From: Owenweeksia sp.
GTDB lineage: Bacteria > Bacteroidota > Bacteroidia > Flavobacteriales > Schleiferiaceae
Length of the DNA: 33,905 nt
Assembly (NCBI GenBank): GCA_028277105.1
Contig: JANQHO010000123.1
Coordinates: 1 to 33,905, forward strand
Reading direction: 5' to 3'
Shown here: piece by piece, positions 15,330-23,087 of the stretch
Layout of the letters: each line of letters starts with the position of its first letter
How positions within the stretch are numbered: position 1 is the first letter of the stretch
Notes under the pieces: generated by a model
What the model was told of the DNA's origin: nothing
Seen by the model: the letters and a program-made list of their open reading frames with translations, nothing else
Databases searched by the model: none
Program-made: the position numbers and the translations under genes

Positions 15330-16658
15330 TTGTTTGCAGTTGTTGATGTTGAGACCACCGGTGGCTATGCCTCTGGTCACCGTATGACTGAAATAGCCAT
15401 TGTGATTCACGATGGCCTTAAAATAGTAGAAGAATTTTCAACGCTGCTCAACCCTCAGCAGCCAATACCACTTTCCATTCAAACCCTTACGGGAATAACA
15501 CCAGAGATGGTAGAAAATGCCCCTCTTTTTGAAGAAGTGGCAGAAGAGGTAATGGAATTGCTGGGGAACCACATTTTTGTAGCTCACAACGTAAACTTTG
15601 ATTATGCCTTTGTTCGTAGCGCCCTGGCCGAATGCGGTTATAATTACAACCCCAGAAGGCTGTGCAGTGTACGCTATTGCAGGAAGATAGAGAAAGACCT
15701 GCCTTCCTATTCTCTCAAAAACCTTTGCAGGTACTTCAAGGTAAAAAATGAGGCTGCCCACCGTGCCTGGGGCGATGCCAGGGCTACTGCTCAAATACTG
15801 GGGCATCTACTGGAAAAAGATATCAAAGCGCAATGGCAATATCTGATCAAAAAAAACGCGGGCGAATTCAATTTACCGGCTCACTTACCTTCTGAAGACT
15901 ACCACTGCTTACCCGAAAAACCCGGGGTCTATTATTTTTATGATAAGAACAACAGACCTATTTATATCGGCAAAGCCCGTAATCTCAAGAAGAGAGTAGC
16001 CTCCCATTTCATTTCTGATAAAGAGACCAGGCGAAGTCAAGCATTTAAAAGAGAGATATATCACTTAGATTACAAGCTTACCGGAAGCGAACTTTTAGCC
16101 AGCCTGCTGGAAGACCACGAAATAAGGCATTTCTGGCCTAGGTTTAACCTGGCTCAAAAGAATCCCAAAAAGAGATTCGGGGTTTTTGCCTATCGCAATC
16201 AGCGGGAAGAGTGGAGTATGGCCGTCAACCGAATTAGCGGCCAAAATGGTTACCTGGCCGAGTTTTTTTCTTATCATCAGGCGCTGGATTGGGTTTACAG
16301 TAAAATGAGCGAATACAGGCTCAACCCTCACCTTTGTTGTTTTCCCGGTTCAGCTAACATCAGCGCAGAAGAAGACCATCAAAAAAATTTTGAAAGGATG
16401 CTCAGCGATCTGAAAATTCAGGCTGAAAGCTTTTTGATCAAAACACCGGGCCGGGAAAGCAACGAAGATGGCTTTGCCTACATTGATAAAGGCAAGTTTG
16501 CCGGTATAGGATTTGTTTCCCGTTCCGTGGAAATATCTTCAGGCGAAGAAGTGCTGAACCACCTTCAAAACCTCAATAACAGTATTACTACCCAATCAAT
16601 CATAACTAAAGTTGTGATGAACGGAACCTATCCCACCATAGCTCTGCAGGCTGTTTAA
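15330..16658 (+). CDS. DnaQ-type 3'-5' exonuclease fused to UvrC-type GIY-YIG nuclease
   Basis: A 442-residue two-nuclease fusion. Residues 1-165 are a DEDDh exonuclease like the DNA polymerase III epsilon chain: VDVETTG (Asp6, Glu8), AHNVNFD (Asp91) and HRAWGDA (His144, Asp149). Residues 190-275 are a GIY-YIG domain like UvrC and Cho: KPGVYYFYD, IYIGKARNLKKRV (Arg222) and LLEDHEIRHFWPRFN with catalytic Glu261. The last 165 residues are unassigned. Fusions of this order occur in Actinobacteria (Rv2191-like) and Bacteroidota and are thought to act in repair. The start is a TTG at 15330: an in-frame TAA lies 9 nt upstream and the exonuclease motif begins at once. It follows the small protein by 37 nt, near mutM. 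Confidence 0.92.
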   Translation: MFAVVDVETTGGYASGHRMTEIAIVIHDGLKIVEEFSTLLNPQQPIPLSIQTLTGITPEMVENAPLFEEVAEEVMELLGNHIFVAHNVNFDYAFVRSALAECGYNYNPRRLCSVRYCRKIEKDLPSYSLKNLCRYFKVKNEAAHRAWGDARATAQILGHLLEKDIKAQWQYLIKKNAGEFNLPAHLPSEDYHCLPEKPGVYYFYDKNNRPIYIGKARNLKKRVASHFISDKETRRSQAFKREIYHLDYKLTGSELLASLLEDHEIRHFWPRFNLAQKNPKKRFGVFAYRNQREEWSMAVNRISGQNGYLAEFFSYHQALDWVYSKMSEYRLNPHLCCFPGSANISAEEDHQKNFERMLSDLKIQAESFLIKTPGRESNEDGFAYIDKGKFAGIGFVSRSVEISSGEEVLNHLQNLNNSITTQSIITKVVMNGTYPTIALQAV

Positions 16659-16673
16659 ATCTCCTTACATTTG
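16644..16673 (+). promoter_or_regulatory. Candidate promoter of the kdnA operon
   Basis: CTG (16644-16646, one base from TTG), a 19-nt spacer and TACATTTG (16666-16673), an exact TAnnTTTG match. It overlaps the end of the preceding gene and lies 38 nt before the kdnA ATG. Confidence 0.55.
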
Positions 16674-16711
16674 CCGCGTCAAACACTAAATAAACTCACA
16701 AAAAATATACT

Positions 16712-17908
16712 ATGCCCGGAACCGATTTATTTGGAGCAGAGGAAAAAAAGGAAGTTTTAGACGTACTGGATACCGGTTGTCTTTTTCGTTATAATCATGA
16801 ACACCTCCGCCAGGAAATGTGGAAAGCGCGGGAGATGGAAGAAGAGGTTAAACAGTTTACCGGGGCTTATTATGCCCATGCTGTTTCCAGCGGGTCAACG
16901 GCAGTAGCTTCTGTTATGGCAGCAGCAGGGCTGGGTTTTGGCGATGAAATCATTGTTCCTCCCTTTACTTACATAGCCACCATTGAAGGTGTTTTACTGG
17001 GTGGCGGCTTACCGGTTTTTGCCGAAATAGACGAAACTCTTTGCCTGAGTGCTGAAGGTATTGAGAAAGCCATTACTCCCAAAACCAAAGGAGTCATGCT
17101 GGTTCACATGTGCGGAGCTGCGGCTGATATGGATGGCATTATGGAAGTATGCCGCAAGCACAATTTGACCTTAATTGAAGATGCCGGTCAGGCTTTAGGT
17201 GCTTTCTACAAAGGCACATCCGTAGGACTGTTTGGCAAAGCAGGAGGTTTTAGCTTCGATTTTTTTAAAATTACCACTGCGGGTGAAGGTGGGGTTTGTA
17301 TAACCAACGACAAAGAAATCTACGATATTATTACACAGTTCAGCGATCACGGTCACGATCACATTGGTGATAACCGTGGAATGGAACAGCACCCTATACT
17401 CGGAACCAACTTCAGGATTAGCGAGTTGCACGCTGCAGTAGGCTTGGCCCAAATGCGTAAGATCAACACGATCAGAGAAGCCAAACGCAGTCATAAAGTT
17501 TATTTAAAGCAACGTCTCTCTGAAGTAGCTGGAATTACCTTCCGCCATTTACCGGATGAAGAGGGAGACAGTGGCACTTTCCTGAATTTCTTTTTACCTG
17601 ATCAGGCTACAGCAGAGAAAGCAGCTAAGGCTTTAGGAGAAGCCGGAGTGGGGGCAGCATACTGGTACACCAATATGTATCATTTCATCAACCAATGGGA
17701 TCACCTCAAAGAACTACGCTCTCCCTTTAAAATGGCTATTCACCACTTAGGGGCTCCCCAGGATTATAAAAACCTTGAGCTTCCCAAATCGCAGGAAGTG
17801 GTAGGGCGCCTTATTTCCATAGGGATGAAAGTTACGTGGACAGAAGAGGAGCGCGAGGCCCTGGCCAATAGAATGACTGCCGTTTTAAAAGAAGTTTTAG
17901 CTCATTAA
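16712..17908 (+). CDS. kdnA: 8-amino-3,8-dideoxy-manno-octulosonate transaminase (KdnA)
   Basis: A 398-residue PLP enzyme of the DegT/DnrJ/EryC1/StrS fold-type I sugar aminotransferases. AVSSGSTAVASVMAAAGLG binds PLP phosphate, EDAGQALGA (156-164) provides the ring-stacking Asp157, and SFDFFKITTAGEGG carries the Schiff-base Lys186. The C-terminal half contains HPILGTNFRISELHAAVGL, the family's dimer and substrate region. Two genes downstream is an iron-dependent alcohol dehydrogenase matching KdnB; in Shewanella KdnB oxidises C8 of Kdo and KdnA aminates it to give 8-amino-8-deoxy-Kdo, used in the lipopolysaccharide core. The pairing is my main reason for naming KdnA among many similar aminotransferases. 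A promoter precedes it, and the DUF3124 lipoprotein gene follows after 8 nt. Confidence 0.85.
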   Translation: MPGTDLFGAEEKKEVLDVLDTGCLFRYNHEHLRQEMWKAREMEEEVKQFTGAYYAHAVSSGSTAVASVMAAAGLGFGDEIIVPPFTYIATIEGVLLGGGLPVFAEIDETLCLSAEGIEKAITPKTKGVMLVHMCGAAADMDGIMEVCRKHNLTLIEDAGQALGAFYKGTSVGLFGKAGGFSFDFFKITTAGEGGVCITNDKEIYDIITQFSDHGHDHIGDNRGMEQHPILGTNFRISELHAAVGLAQMRKINTIREAKRSHKVYLKQRLSEVAGITFRHLPDEEGDSGTFLNFFLPDQATAEKAAKALGEAGVGAAYWYTNMYHFINQWDHLKELRSPFKMAIHHLGAPQDYKNLELPKSQEVVGRLISIGMKVTWTEEEREALANRMTAVLKEVLAH

Positions 17909-17916
17909 CTACCGGA

Positions 17917-18432
17917 ATGAAAAAAGCAATCGGCCTTCTTTTATCCTTCTTCCTCATAGGGTGCTCATCAGGCGGAGAGGCCGATCCGGCAATCGTGCAA
18001 AAGAGTGAGGCATACCGGTATACGGCCATTAATACAGATAATTTTCCCATCAAGGAAGTAATCTACGTTCCTGCTTATCCGGAAATACATACGGTAAATG
18101 AAAGATCGAAGCAGCAGTTAACCGTTACCCTAAGCATCAGAAACACCAGCCGCAGGGATTCCATTTATTTGGATAAGGTAGAATATTACGACTCCCGGGG
18201 CCAACTCGTTAAAAATTTTATAGATAAAACCATCCTTCTGGAATCACTGGAGTTGGCTTCGTTTGTAGTAGAACAAAAAAAGGAACATAGAGGATCCGGA
18301 GCCAGCTTTCTGGTGTACTATGCTTCACCGGTAGTAGATAATGTGCCGGAAGTTCAGGCTGTAATGATAGGGGCTGCAGGTCAGCAGGGCTTATCTTTCC
18401 TCACCAGGGGTAAAGTAATTGACCGTTACTAG
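17917..18432 (+). CDS. DUF3124 lipoprotein
   Basis: A 171-residue lipoprotein. Residues 1-15 are a signal peptide and lipobox (FFLIGCSS), with Cys16 the acylation site. The rest is one beta-rich domain with LTVTLSIRNTSRRDSIYLD, VEYYDSRGQLVKNF, LASFVVEQKKEHRGSGASF and FLVYYASP, matching DUF3124, a family of unknown function. The residues after Cys16 (SSGGEAD) do not clearly mark inner- or outer-membrane retention. Its gene lies 8 nt after kdnA and 9 nt before kdnB, so it is embedded in the Kdo-modification operon. A link to lipopolysaccharide assembly or sensing is suggested only by this position. Confidence 0.85.
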   Translation: MKKAIGLLLSFFLIGCSSGGEADPAIVQKSEAYRYTAINTDNFPIKEVIYVPAYPEIHTVNERSKQQLTVTLSIRNTSRRDSIYLDKVEYYDSRGQLVKNFIDKTILLESLELASFVVEQKKEHRGSGASFLVYYASPVVDNVPEVQAVMIGAAGQQGLSFLTRGKVIDRY

Positions 18433-18441
18433 AGTTAAATT

Positions 18442-19527
18442 ATGATTATGCACAAGAATTTTAAAAATATTGACAAGGTTTGTTACGGAAGGGGTAGTTT
18501 TTCGCAGTTAGGTGATATCTTACAAACCAAGAGGGGAGAAAATGACGGGTTCATAGTTTTTATTGTAGACAATTATTTTGAAGGCAAAGAACTGGTCAAC
18601 AAACTTCCCTTACAAGATAATGATGAATTGCTGTTTATAGACGTTGATCCTAAAGAGCCTACCACTGAACAGGTAGATGAAATAAGGGATAAGGTGTTGA
18701 ATAAAAAAGGTTTACCGGACGGGGTGGTCGGCATCGGTGGAGGGTCTATTATGGATATAGCCAAGGCGCTTTCGTTGATGTTTACAAACGAGGGTTCCAG
18801 TACTTTATACCAGGGCTTGAACCTGGTTAAAAAACCGGGAATATACCATCTGGGTATTCCCACGATCTCCGGCACAGGGGCTGAGTGCAGTATGACAGCC
18901 GTACTGACAGGACCAGAAAAGAAGCTGGGTTTAAAATGTGACTGGACCGTATTTAACCAGCTCATTCTCGATCCTGACCTTACCACCAGCGTTCCCCGGA
19001 ACCAGTGGTTTTATACCGGAATGGATACTTATATCCATTGTATTGAGTCCGAAACAGGCATATTTTACAACGCTTTTTCCAAAGCCTATGGTGAAGAATC
19101 CCTCAAGCTTTGCCGCGAAGTTTTTTTAGGGGACCATGCTGGTCAGAATCCGGAAAACGATGAAAAACTTATGATTGCCAGCCTCTTTGGAGGGCTGAGC
19201 CTTACGTATAGCGAAGTTGGAGTTTGTCATGCCTTGTCTTACGGTTTATCCAAAATATTTGGCTATAAACACGGGTTTGCCAATTGTGTTGCTTTTAACC
19301 ACTTGGAAGATTACTACGGTGAGGCCGTGCAGGAATTTAAGTCTATGGTAGAGCGCTTCAATATAAAATTACCTCAGGGCCTTTCTGCCGGATGGTCGGA
19401 CGAAGAAATAACTGCTATGGCTGAAGTTGCCTACAACTTGCCTCATATGTGGACTCATGCTTTGGGTTACGAATGGAAAGACAAGATCACTTTAAAAGAT
19501 ATTGAAAATCTCTATCGCAGGTTGTAG
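18442..19527 (+). CDS. kdnB: 3-deoxy-manno-octulosonate 8-oxidase, iron-containing ADH family (KdnB)
   Basis: A 361-residue group III (metal-dependent) alcohol dehydrogenase. GIGGGSIMDIAKAL (98-110) binds the NAD pyrophosphate. The metal ligands are all present with family spacing: Asp195 and His199 (GMDTYIHCIES), His263 (VCHALSYGLS) and His277 (GYKHGFANCV). The protein resembles Shewanella KdnB, which oxidises the C8 hydroxyl of Kdo to the aldehyde before amination by KdnA; the nearby kdnA supports this reading. Glycerol or generic alcohol dehydrogenase would be the alternative. An ATG at 18448, two codons in, is an equally possible start. The next gene, for a DUF1499 lipoprotein, starts 27 nt later and may be co-transcribed. 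Confidence 0.86.
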   Translation: MIMHKNFKNIDKVCYGRGSFSQLGDILQTKRGENDGFIVFIVDNYFEGKELVNKLPLQDNDELLFIDVDPKEPTTEQVDEIRDKVLNKKGLPDGVVGIGGGSIMDIAKALSLMFTNEGSSTLYQGLNLVKKPGIYHLGIPTISGTGAECSMTAVLTGPEKKLGLKCDWTVFNQLILDPDLTTSVPRNQWFYTGMDTYIHCIESETGIFYNAFSKAYGEESLKLCREVFLGDHAGQNPENDEKLMIASLFGGLSLTYSEVGVCHALSYGLSKIFGYKHGFANCVAFNHLEDYYGEAVQEFKSMVERFNIKLPQGLSAGWSDEEITAMAEVAYNLPHMWTHALGYEWKDKITLKDIENLYRRL

Positions 19528-19554
19528 TGAACAAATCAGTTCCGGTTTGATTTT

Positions 19555-20034
19555 ATGTATACAGAATTTGCCAGAGTGAAACTATTCAAAATATTGCTGG
19601 TCTGTTCAGCATTAGTATTAACATCATGTAATCGCAAAGTGCATAAAAATACCAGACTGCTCGAATCTAAGCTTATGCCTTGCCCTAATATGCCCAATTG
19701 TGTGGTAAGCCAGTATGCCAACGATAAAAAGCATTACAGGGAACCGTTTAAACTTAATGTGGGTAGGGATAAGGCCACAACAGCGCTTAAAGAAATCATC
19801 ACAGAAGAAAGTAACGCAAGCTTGGCAACAGTCAGGGAAAACTATCTGCACGCAGAATACAAGATCCCATTAATGGGTTTTATAGATGATGTGGAATTTT
19901 ATTTTCCTGAAGATGAAAAGCTAATTCATTACCGCTCGGCTTCTAGAGTAGGCTACTCGGATCTGGGGGTCAATAAAAAACGCATTAAGAAAATAGAAAA
20001 GCTTCTGATCGCCAAAGGGGTAATAACTGATTAA
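19555..20034 (+). CDS. DUF1499 lipoprotein
   Basis: A 159-residue lipoprotein. The signal peptide ends in LVLTSCN with the acylated Cys at residue 25. The mature part contains CPNMPNCVVSQYAND, the start signature of DUF1499, then ATVRENYLHAEYKIPLMGFIDDVEFYF and a terminal helix GVNKKRIKKIEKLL. DUF1499 proteins are widespread and of unknown function. The start ATG at 19555 places seven residues before a possible GTG start at 19576; either gives a functional signal. It may belong to the kdnA-kdnB operon (27-nt gap). It converges on the histidine kinase gene, sharing the palindromic stop TTAA. Confidence 0.87.
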   Translation: MYTEFARVKLFKILLVCSALVLTSCNRKVHKNTRLLESKLMPCPNMPNCVVSQYANDKKHYREPFKLNVGRDKATTALKEIITEESNASLATVRENYLHAEYKIPLMGFIDDVEFYFPEDEKLIHYRSASRVGYSDLGVNKKRIKKIEKLLIAKGVITD

Positions 20035-22052
20035 AGCGGAAACAGCAGACTGAAACTGCTGCCTTTGCCTTCGGTACTATCAATGACTAGCTTTCCGTTG
20101 TGGGCTTGCATAAAATCTCTAACGATCAGAATTCCCAGTCCGGTTCCCTTTTCATTAAAAGTTCCCGGAGTGCTCATATTTTCATTCAGATCGGTAAGCC
20201 TTTTCAATTGTGCGGCATTCATACCTACTCCATGGTCAGTAACAGAAACCCTGTATTCTTTACCTTTTGTTTTGCCGTTGATCTCGATCTGACCTTTAAT
20301 TTCTGAAAATTTAACGGCATTGGCGAGGAGATTTCTCAGGCATATTTCCAACTGGTCTTTATCGGCTTTGAGATTTTTGTTTTCCTCTATTTCCAGCTTC
20401 AAATGGAGCGATTTACGTTCAATGGGATTTCTGAGAAATTTAAGCTGCCCTTCAATAATTTTTTTAAGGTCAACCGGAGAGGGGTTGGCTTTAATACCGG
20501 TGAGTTGATTTTTACTCCACAATAGCAGATTATCCAAAGCTTCACTGGTTGAGTCTACTGACTCGGTAAGCTTTTGCAAAAGTTCGGTCTTATCCTCGTC
20601 ACTCAGGTCGGCATAGGTCATCACGTCCAGTACACCTTTAACGTGGTTAAAGGGTTCCCTGAGATCGTGTGACAAAATGGAAAATATCTTGTCTTTGGCT
20701 TTATTGAGAGATTCCAGCTGCAGATTATTTTTTAGGATAAGTGTATTTTGCTGGTCTATTTCTTCCTGTTTTTTCCAGATGAGCCTGTTCTTTTCCTTCA
20801 GCAGGTGGTTATAGCGCTTCTTTCGTCTTATATTTTGTATCAGAACAATAATAAACCCCAGGCTTACCAGAAGAATGGCTGCAATTATGGCAATGATATA
20901 AATATTGCGATTAATAGTAGCATCCTGTAGCTTGCTTTTGGTTACCAGTATCTGGTTTTCCTTTTCTTTAAGCAGATTTTCCTTCATCAAGATGCTTTCC
21001 TCTACATTTACTTCTTTGATAGAATCGTCATAAGCCTTGTAGAGTTTATAGTATTCAAGGCTTTGTTTATAATCTCCCAAACCTTGGTAAACATCTGAAA
21101 AACACTTGCTAATAGTGCGTTTAAGCAACTTAGAGCTGCTTGTTTTACCAAATTCCTGTGCCTTAAAAGCAGCTGTCAGGCCAGCCTCAGTCCGACCCGA
21201 ATTCAGTTGAACCTGGGAGAGGGCGATATAAATTAAACTCGTAGTGTAAGGGTCTCCAAATTCAATGCTGACTTCTAAAGCCTTGCGAATAGTCTTTTCA
21301 GCTTGCTGGTAGTTACCAATCAAACTCTGAGCTTCACCGGTAATTTTCAGAGCCCAGGCTTCTTCCAGTTTATCCTCGTATTTTTTGGAATAGCTTAATG
21401 CTGACTTCGCCAAATCGAGAGCCAGTTGCTTTTTACCTTCTTCCAGGGCAATTTCGGCCAGGGTATTGTAAATACCTGCAAGGAGATCACTCTGTTTGTA
21501 TTGTTTAGCTATTACCAGTGATTCTTCCGCCTTGCTTTTAGCCTTGCCAAATTCTTCCTGGTCTATGTAGATCAGTGAAATATTAAGAGCATTATAGGCC
21601 CGGCTTTCATTGAAACCCAGGGCAAGGTCTATTTCCAGTGACCTTTGATAGTAGTCTATGGCTTTGAGATAATTGTTGAGAAGGTTATTGATATTGGCCA
21701 GGTTAAAATAGGCGTGAGATATACCGACAGAATCATTAAACTTGTTGTAAAAATCCAAAGCTTTTAAATGATAGTACTCGGCAGAATCGATAATGTTTTT
21801 CTGGTAGTAGAGGAAGCCGATGAGGTTATAGGCATTAGCCAGGTAAATGGAGTCCTGGTGTTTTATGGATAGGTCTTTCAATAAATAAGCATAGTTAAGA
21901 GCAGAGTCGGGATCAATGGTAGAAAGTTCATCGATCAATGAAATAAGAGAATCTGCTAATGCTGTATCTGGTTGAGCTTTAGTTGTTTTAGGATTGATAA
22001 TGTAGAAAAAAACAAAAGCTAAAAAGCTAGTTTTTAAATAATCGAACCTCAA
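20031..22052 (-). CDS. TPR-containing sensor histidine kinase
   Basis: A 673-residue membrane kinase. Residues 1-26 are a signal peptide, about 45-350 are seven or so tetratricopeptide repeats in the periplasm, 383-406 is a transmembrane helix, and 408-452 is a coiled coil. HisKA has the H-box SHDLREP with phospho-accepting His462. The HATPase domain has the N-box NLLANAVKFS, DHGVGM and GTGLGI, so it should be active. This layout is common in Bacteroidota. No response regulator is adjacent and there is no receiver domain, so it is an orphan kinase. The start is a TTG at 22052: a TAA lies six codons upstream in frame, and no ATG precedes the signal peptide. Confidence 0.92.
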   Translation of the reverse strand: MRFDYLKTSFLAFVFFYIINPKTTKAQPDTALADSLISLIDELSTIDPDSALNYAYLLKDLSIKHQDSIYLANAYNLIGFLYYQKNIIDSAEYYHLKALDFYNKFNDSVGISHAYFNLANINNLLNNYLKAIDYYQRSLEIDLALGFNESRAYNALNISLIYIDQEEFGKAKSKAEESLVIAKQYKQSDLLAGIYNTLAEIALEEGKKQLALDLAKSALSYSKKYEDKLEEAWALKITGEAQSLIGNYQQAEKTIRKALEVSIEFGDPYTTSLIYIALSQVQLNSGRTEAGLTAAFKAQEFGKTSSSKLLKRTISKCFSDVYQGLGDYKQSLEYYKLYKAYDDSIKEVNVEESILMKENLLKEKENQILVTKSKLQDATINRNIYIIAIIAAILLVSLGFIIVLIQNIRRKKRYNHLLKEKNRLIWKKQEEIDQQNTLILKNNLQLESLNKAKDKIFSILSHDLREPFNHVKGVLDVMTYADLSDEDKTELLQKLTESVDSTSEALDNLLLWSKNQLTGIKANPSPVDLKKIIEGQLKFLRNPIERKSLHLKLEIEENKNLKADKDQLEICLRNLLANAVKFSEIKGQIEINGKTKGKEYRVSVTDHGVGMNAAQLKRLTDLNENMSTPGTFNEKGTGLGILIVRDFMQAHNGKLVIDSTEGKGSSFSLLFPL

Positions 22053-22098
22053 AACAGTTGAGTGAAATTAATTTACAAAGAGAGAAATTTTTTTTGCA

Positions 22099-22383
22099 AT
22101 GGCAAAACATCAAATCATGGATCTGAATATTAAATGCCCTGCCTGTAACTGGCCGCCTGACGGTGGTGCTCATTGGGAATGTGAGAACTGTTGTTACGAG
22201 TTCGATATGTTTGAGGCTGCGGGCAAATGCCCCAGATGTGATTACCAGCACAAATACACCCAATGTGTAAGCTGGGCCGGAGGTTGTGAGGAAATATCCT
22301 TACACCTGGACTGGTATAATGATATTGATAAAAAGTTGCTGGAAATAAATATTTACAAAACACTGATTAAGCTGTTTCTTTAA
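22099..22383 (+). CDS. Small double zinc-ribbon protein, unknown function
   Basis: A 94-residue protein with nine cysteines, mostly in pairs: CPAC near residue 13, CENCC near 34, CPRC near 46, then single Cys at about 59 and 65. The spacing suggests one or two zinc ribbons in the first 70 residues, followed by a short helix-forming tail rich in Leu and Ile. I do not recognise the family. An internal ATG at 22117 would also place CPAC near the start. It is transcribed away from the histidine kinase gene across a 46-nt gap, and its end overlaps the convergent AlbA_2 gene by 17 nt. Function cannot be given; RNA, DNA or protein binding are all possible. Confidence 0.78.
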   Translation: MAKHQIMDLNIKCPACNWPPDGGAHWECENCCYEFDMFEAAGKCPRCDYQHKYTQCVSWAGGCEEISLHLDWYNDIDKKLLEINIYKTLIKLFL

Positions 22384-23077
22384 GTTTGAAGCGAATGCCT
22401 TTATCTGTGGCATTCCACTGGATGACTTCCCACTTTAAAAATGAGGTCAGTATTTTTTCGGCTTTGTAGAGAGGTATTTTAGCCAGGCGGCTGAATTTAC
22501 TCAACGATACTTCTTTTTGAGTAGCGAGGTAATCAAAGAGCAGGCGTTCTTCCGGACCATAAGCTACCAGGTTTTTCCTTTGAGAAGCAGGGCTTTTATC
22601 TTTTAAAAAACTGATAATAACCCGGTTGGCAACAAAGTTTTCGTCTTTCTGCCTGATATAAGCTAGTTTTTTACCGTTTTCTTCTTTTGCGAAGTGAGGC
22701 CTTTGGGGGGAAGCGGGGACATCTATTTTCAATACCAGCTTATCTTCACTTTGATAAACCGTGCTGCTGAAGTTAACCGGAGGAGTACAGTACACTTCGG
22801 CTGCACCTTCTATCATATAGTATTCTTCCTGGGGATCAACCCCGGTAATTTTGCCGTTGTCTTTTACGCCAATCAGTAAACTACCTCCCTGAGTATTGGC
22901 AAAAGCAGACAGGGTACGGGCAATTTTAAGGGAACTGTCTATCCTGAATTTAAAATCCTGCTGTTGATGCTCGCCTTCATCGATCAGGTTAAACAATTCT
23001 TCTTCATCGCCAGTTACAGCATCCAAAAACCTGTTGTTGCGGCCTTCGAGAGAAGAACCATAATCAATATCATACAT
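22367..23077 (-). CDS. AlbA_2 / Schlafen-type ATP-binding protein with winged helix
   Basis: A 236-residue protein. Residues 30-160 form an AlbA_2 (Schlafen AAA_4-like) domain: HQQQDFKFRIDSSLKIARTL, SAFANTQGGSLLIGVKDNG and ITGVDPQEE are the hallmark stretches. The C-terminal part (170-236) looks like a winged helix (LFDYLATQKEVSLSKFSRLA). Such proteins are often annotated as ATP-binding or putative transcription regulators. The gene starts 10 nt after the Na/Pi cotransporter gene ends, so the two share a transcript. A link to phosphate control is therefore possible but unproven. Its 3' end overlaps the zinc-ribbon gene on the other strand. Confidence 0.86.
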   Translation of the reverse strand: MYDIDYGSSLEGRNNRFLDAVTGDEEELFNLIDEGEHQQQDFKFRIDSSLKIARTLSAFANTQGGSLLIGVKDNGKITGVDPQEEYYMIEGAAEVYCTPPVNFSSTVYQSEDKLVLKIDVPASPQRPHFAKEENGKKLAYIRQKDENFVANRVIISFLKDKSPASQRKNLVAYGPEERLLFDYLATQKEVSLSKFSRLAKIPLYKAEKILTSFLKWEVIQWNATDKGIRFKLKETA

Positions 23078-23087
23078 CGCCTATCTT

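Noticed and set aside
18573..18986. Open frame of 137 codons on the minus strand inside kdnB
   Set aside because: It is antisense to a well-supported enzyme, has low-complexity Ser/Pro-rich content and no recognisable motif.
19533..19553. Weak hairpin between kdnB and the DUF1499 gene
   Set aside because: The stem is six A/T-rich pairs and the T run is short; it is unlikely to terminate and the genes may be co-transcribed.
22053..22098. Possible divergent promoter between the histidine kinase and zinc-ribbon genes
   Set aside because: Only partial matches (TAAATTAA) to the -7 element with a long spacer; not distinct from A/T-rich background.
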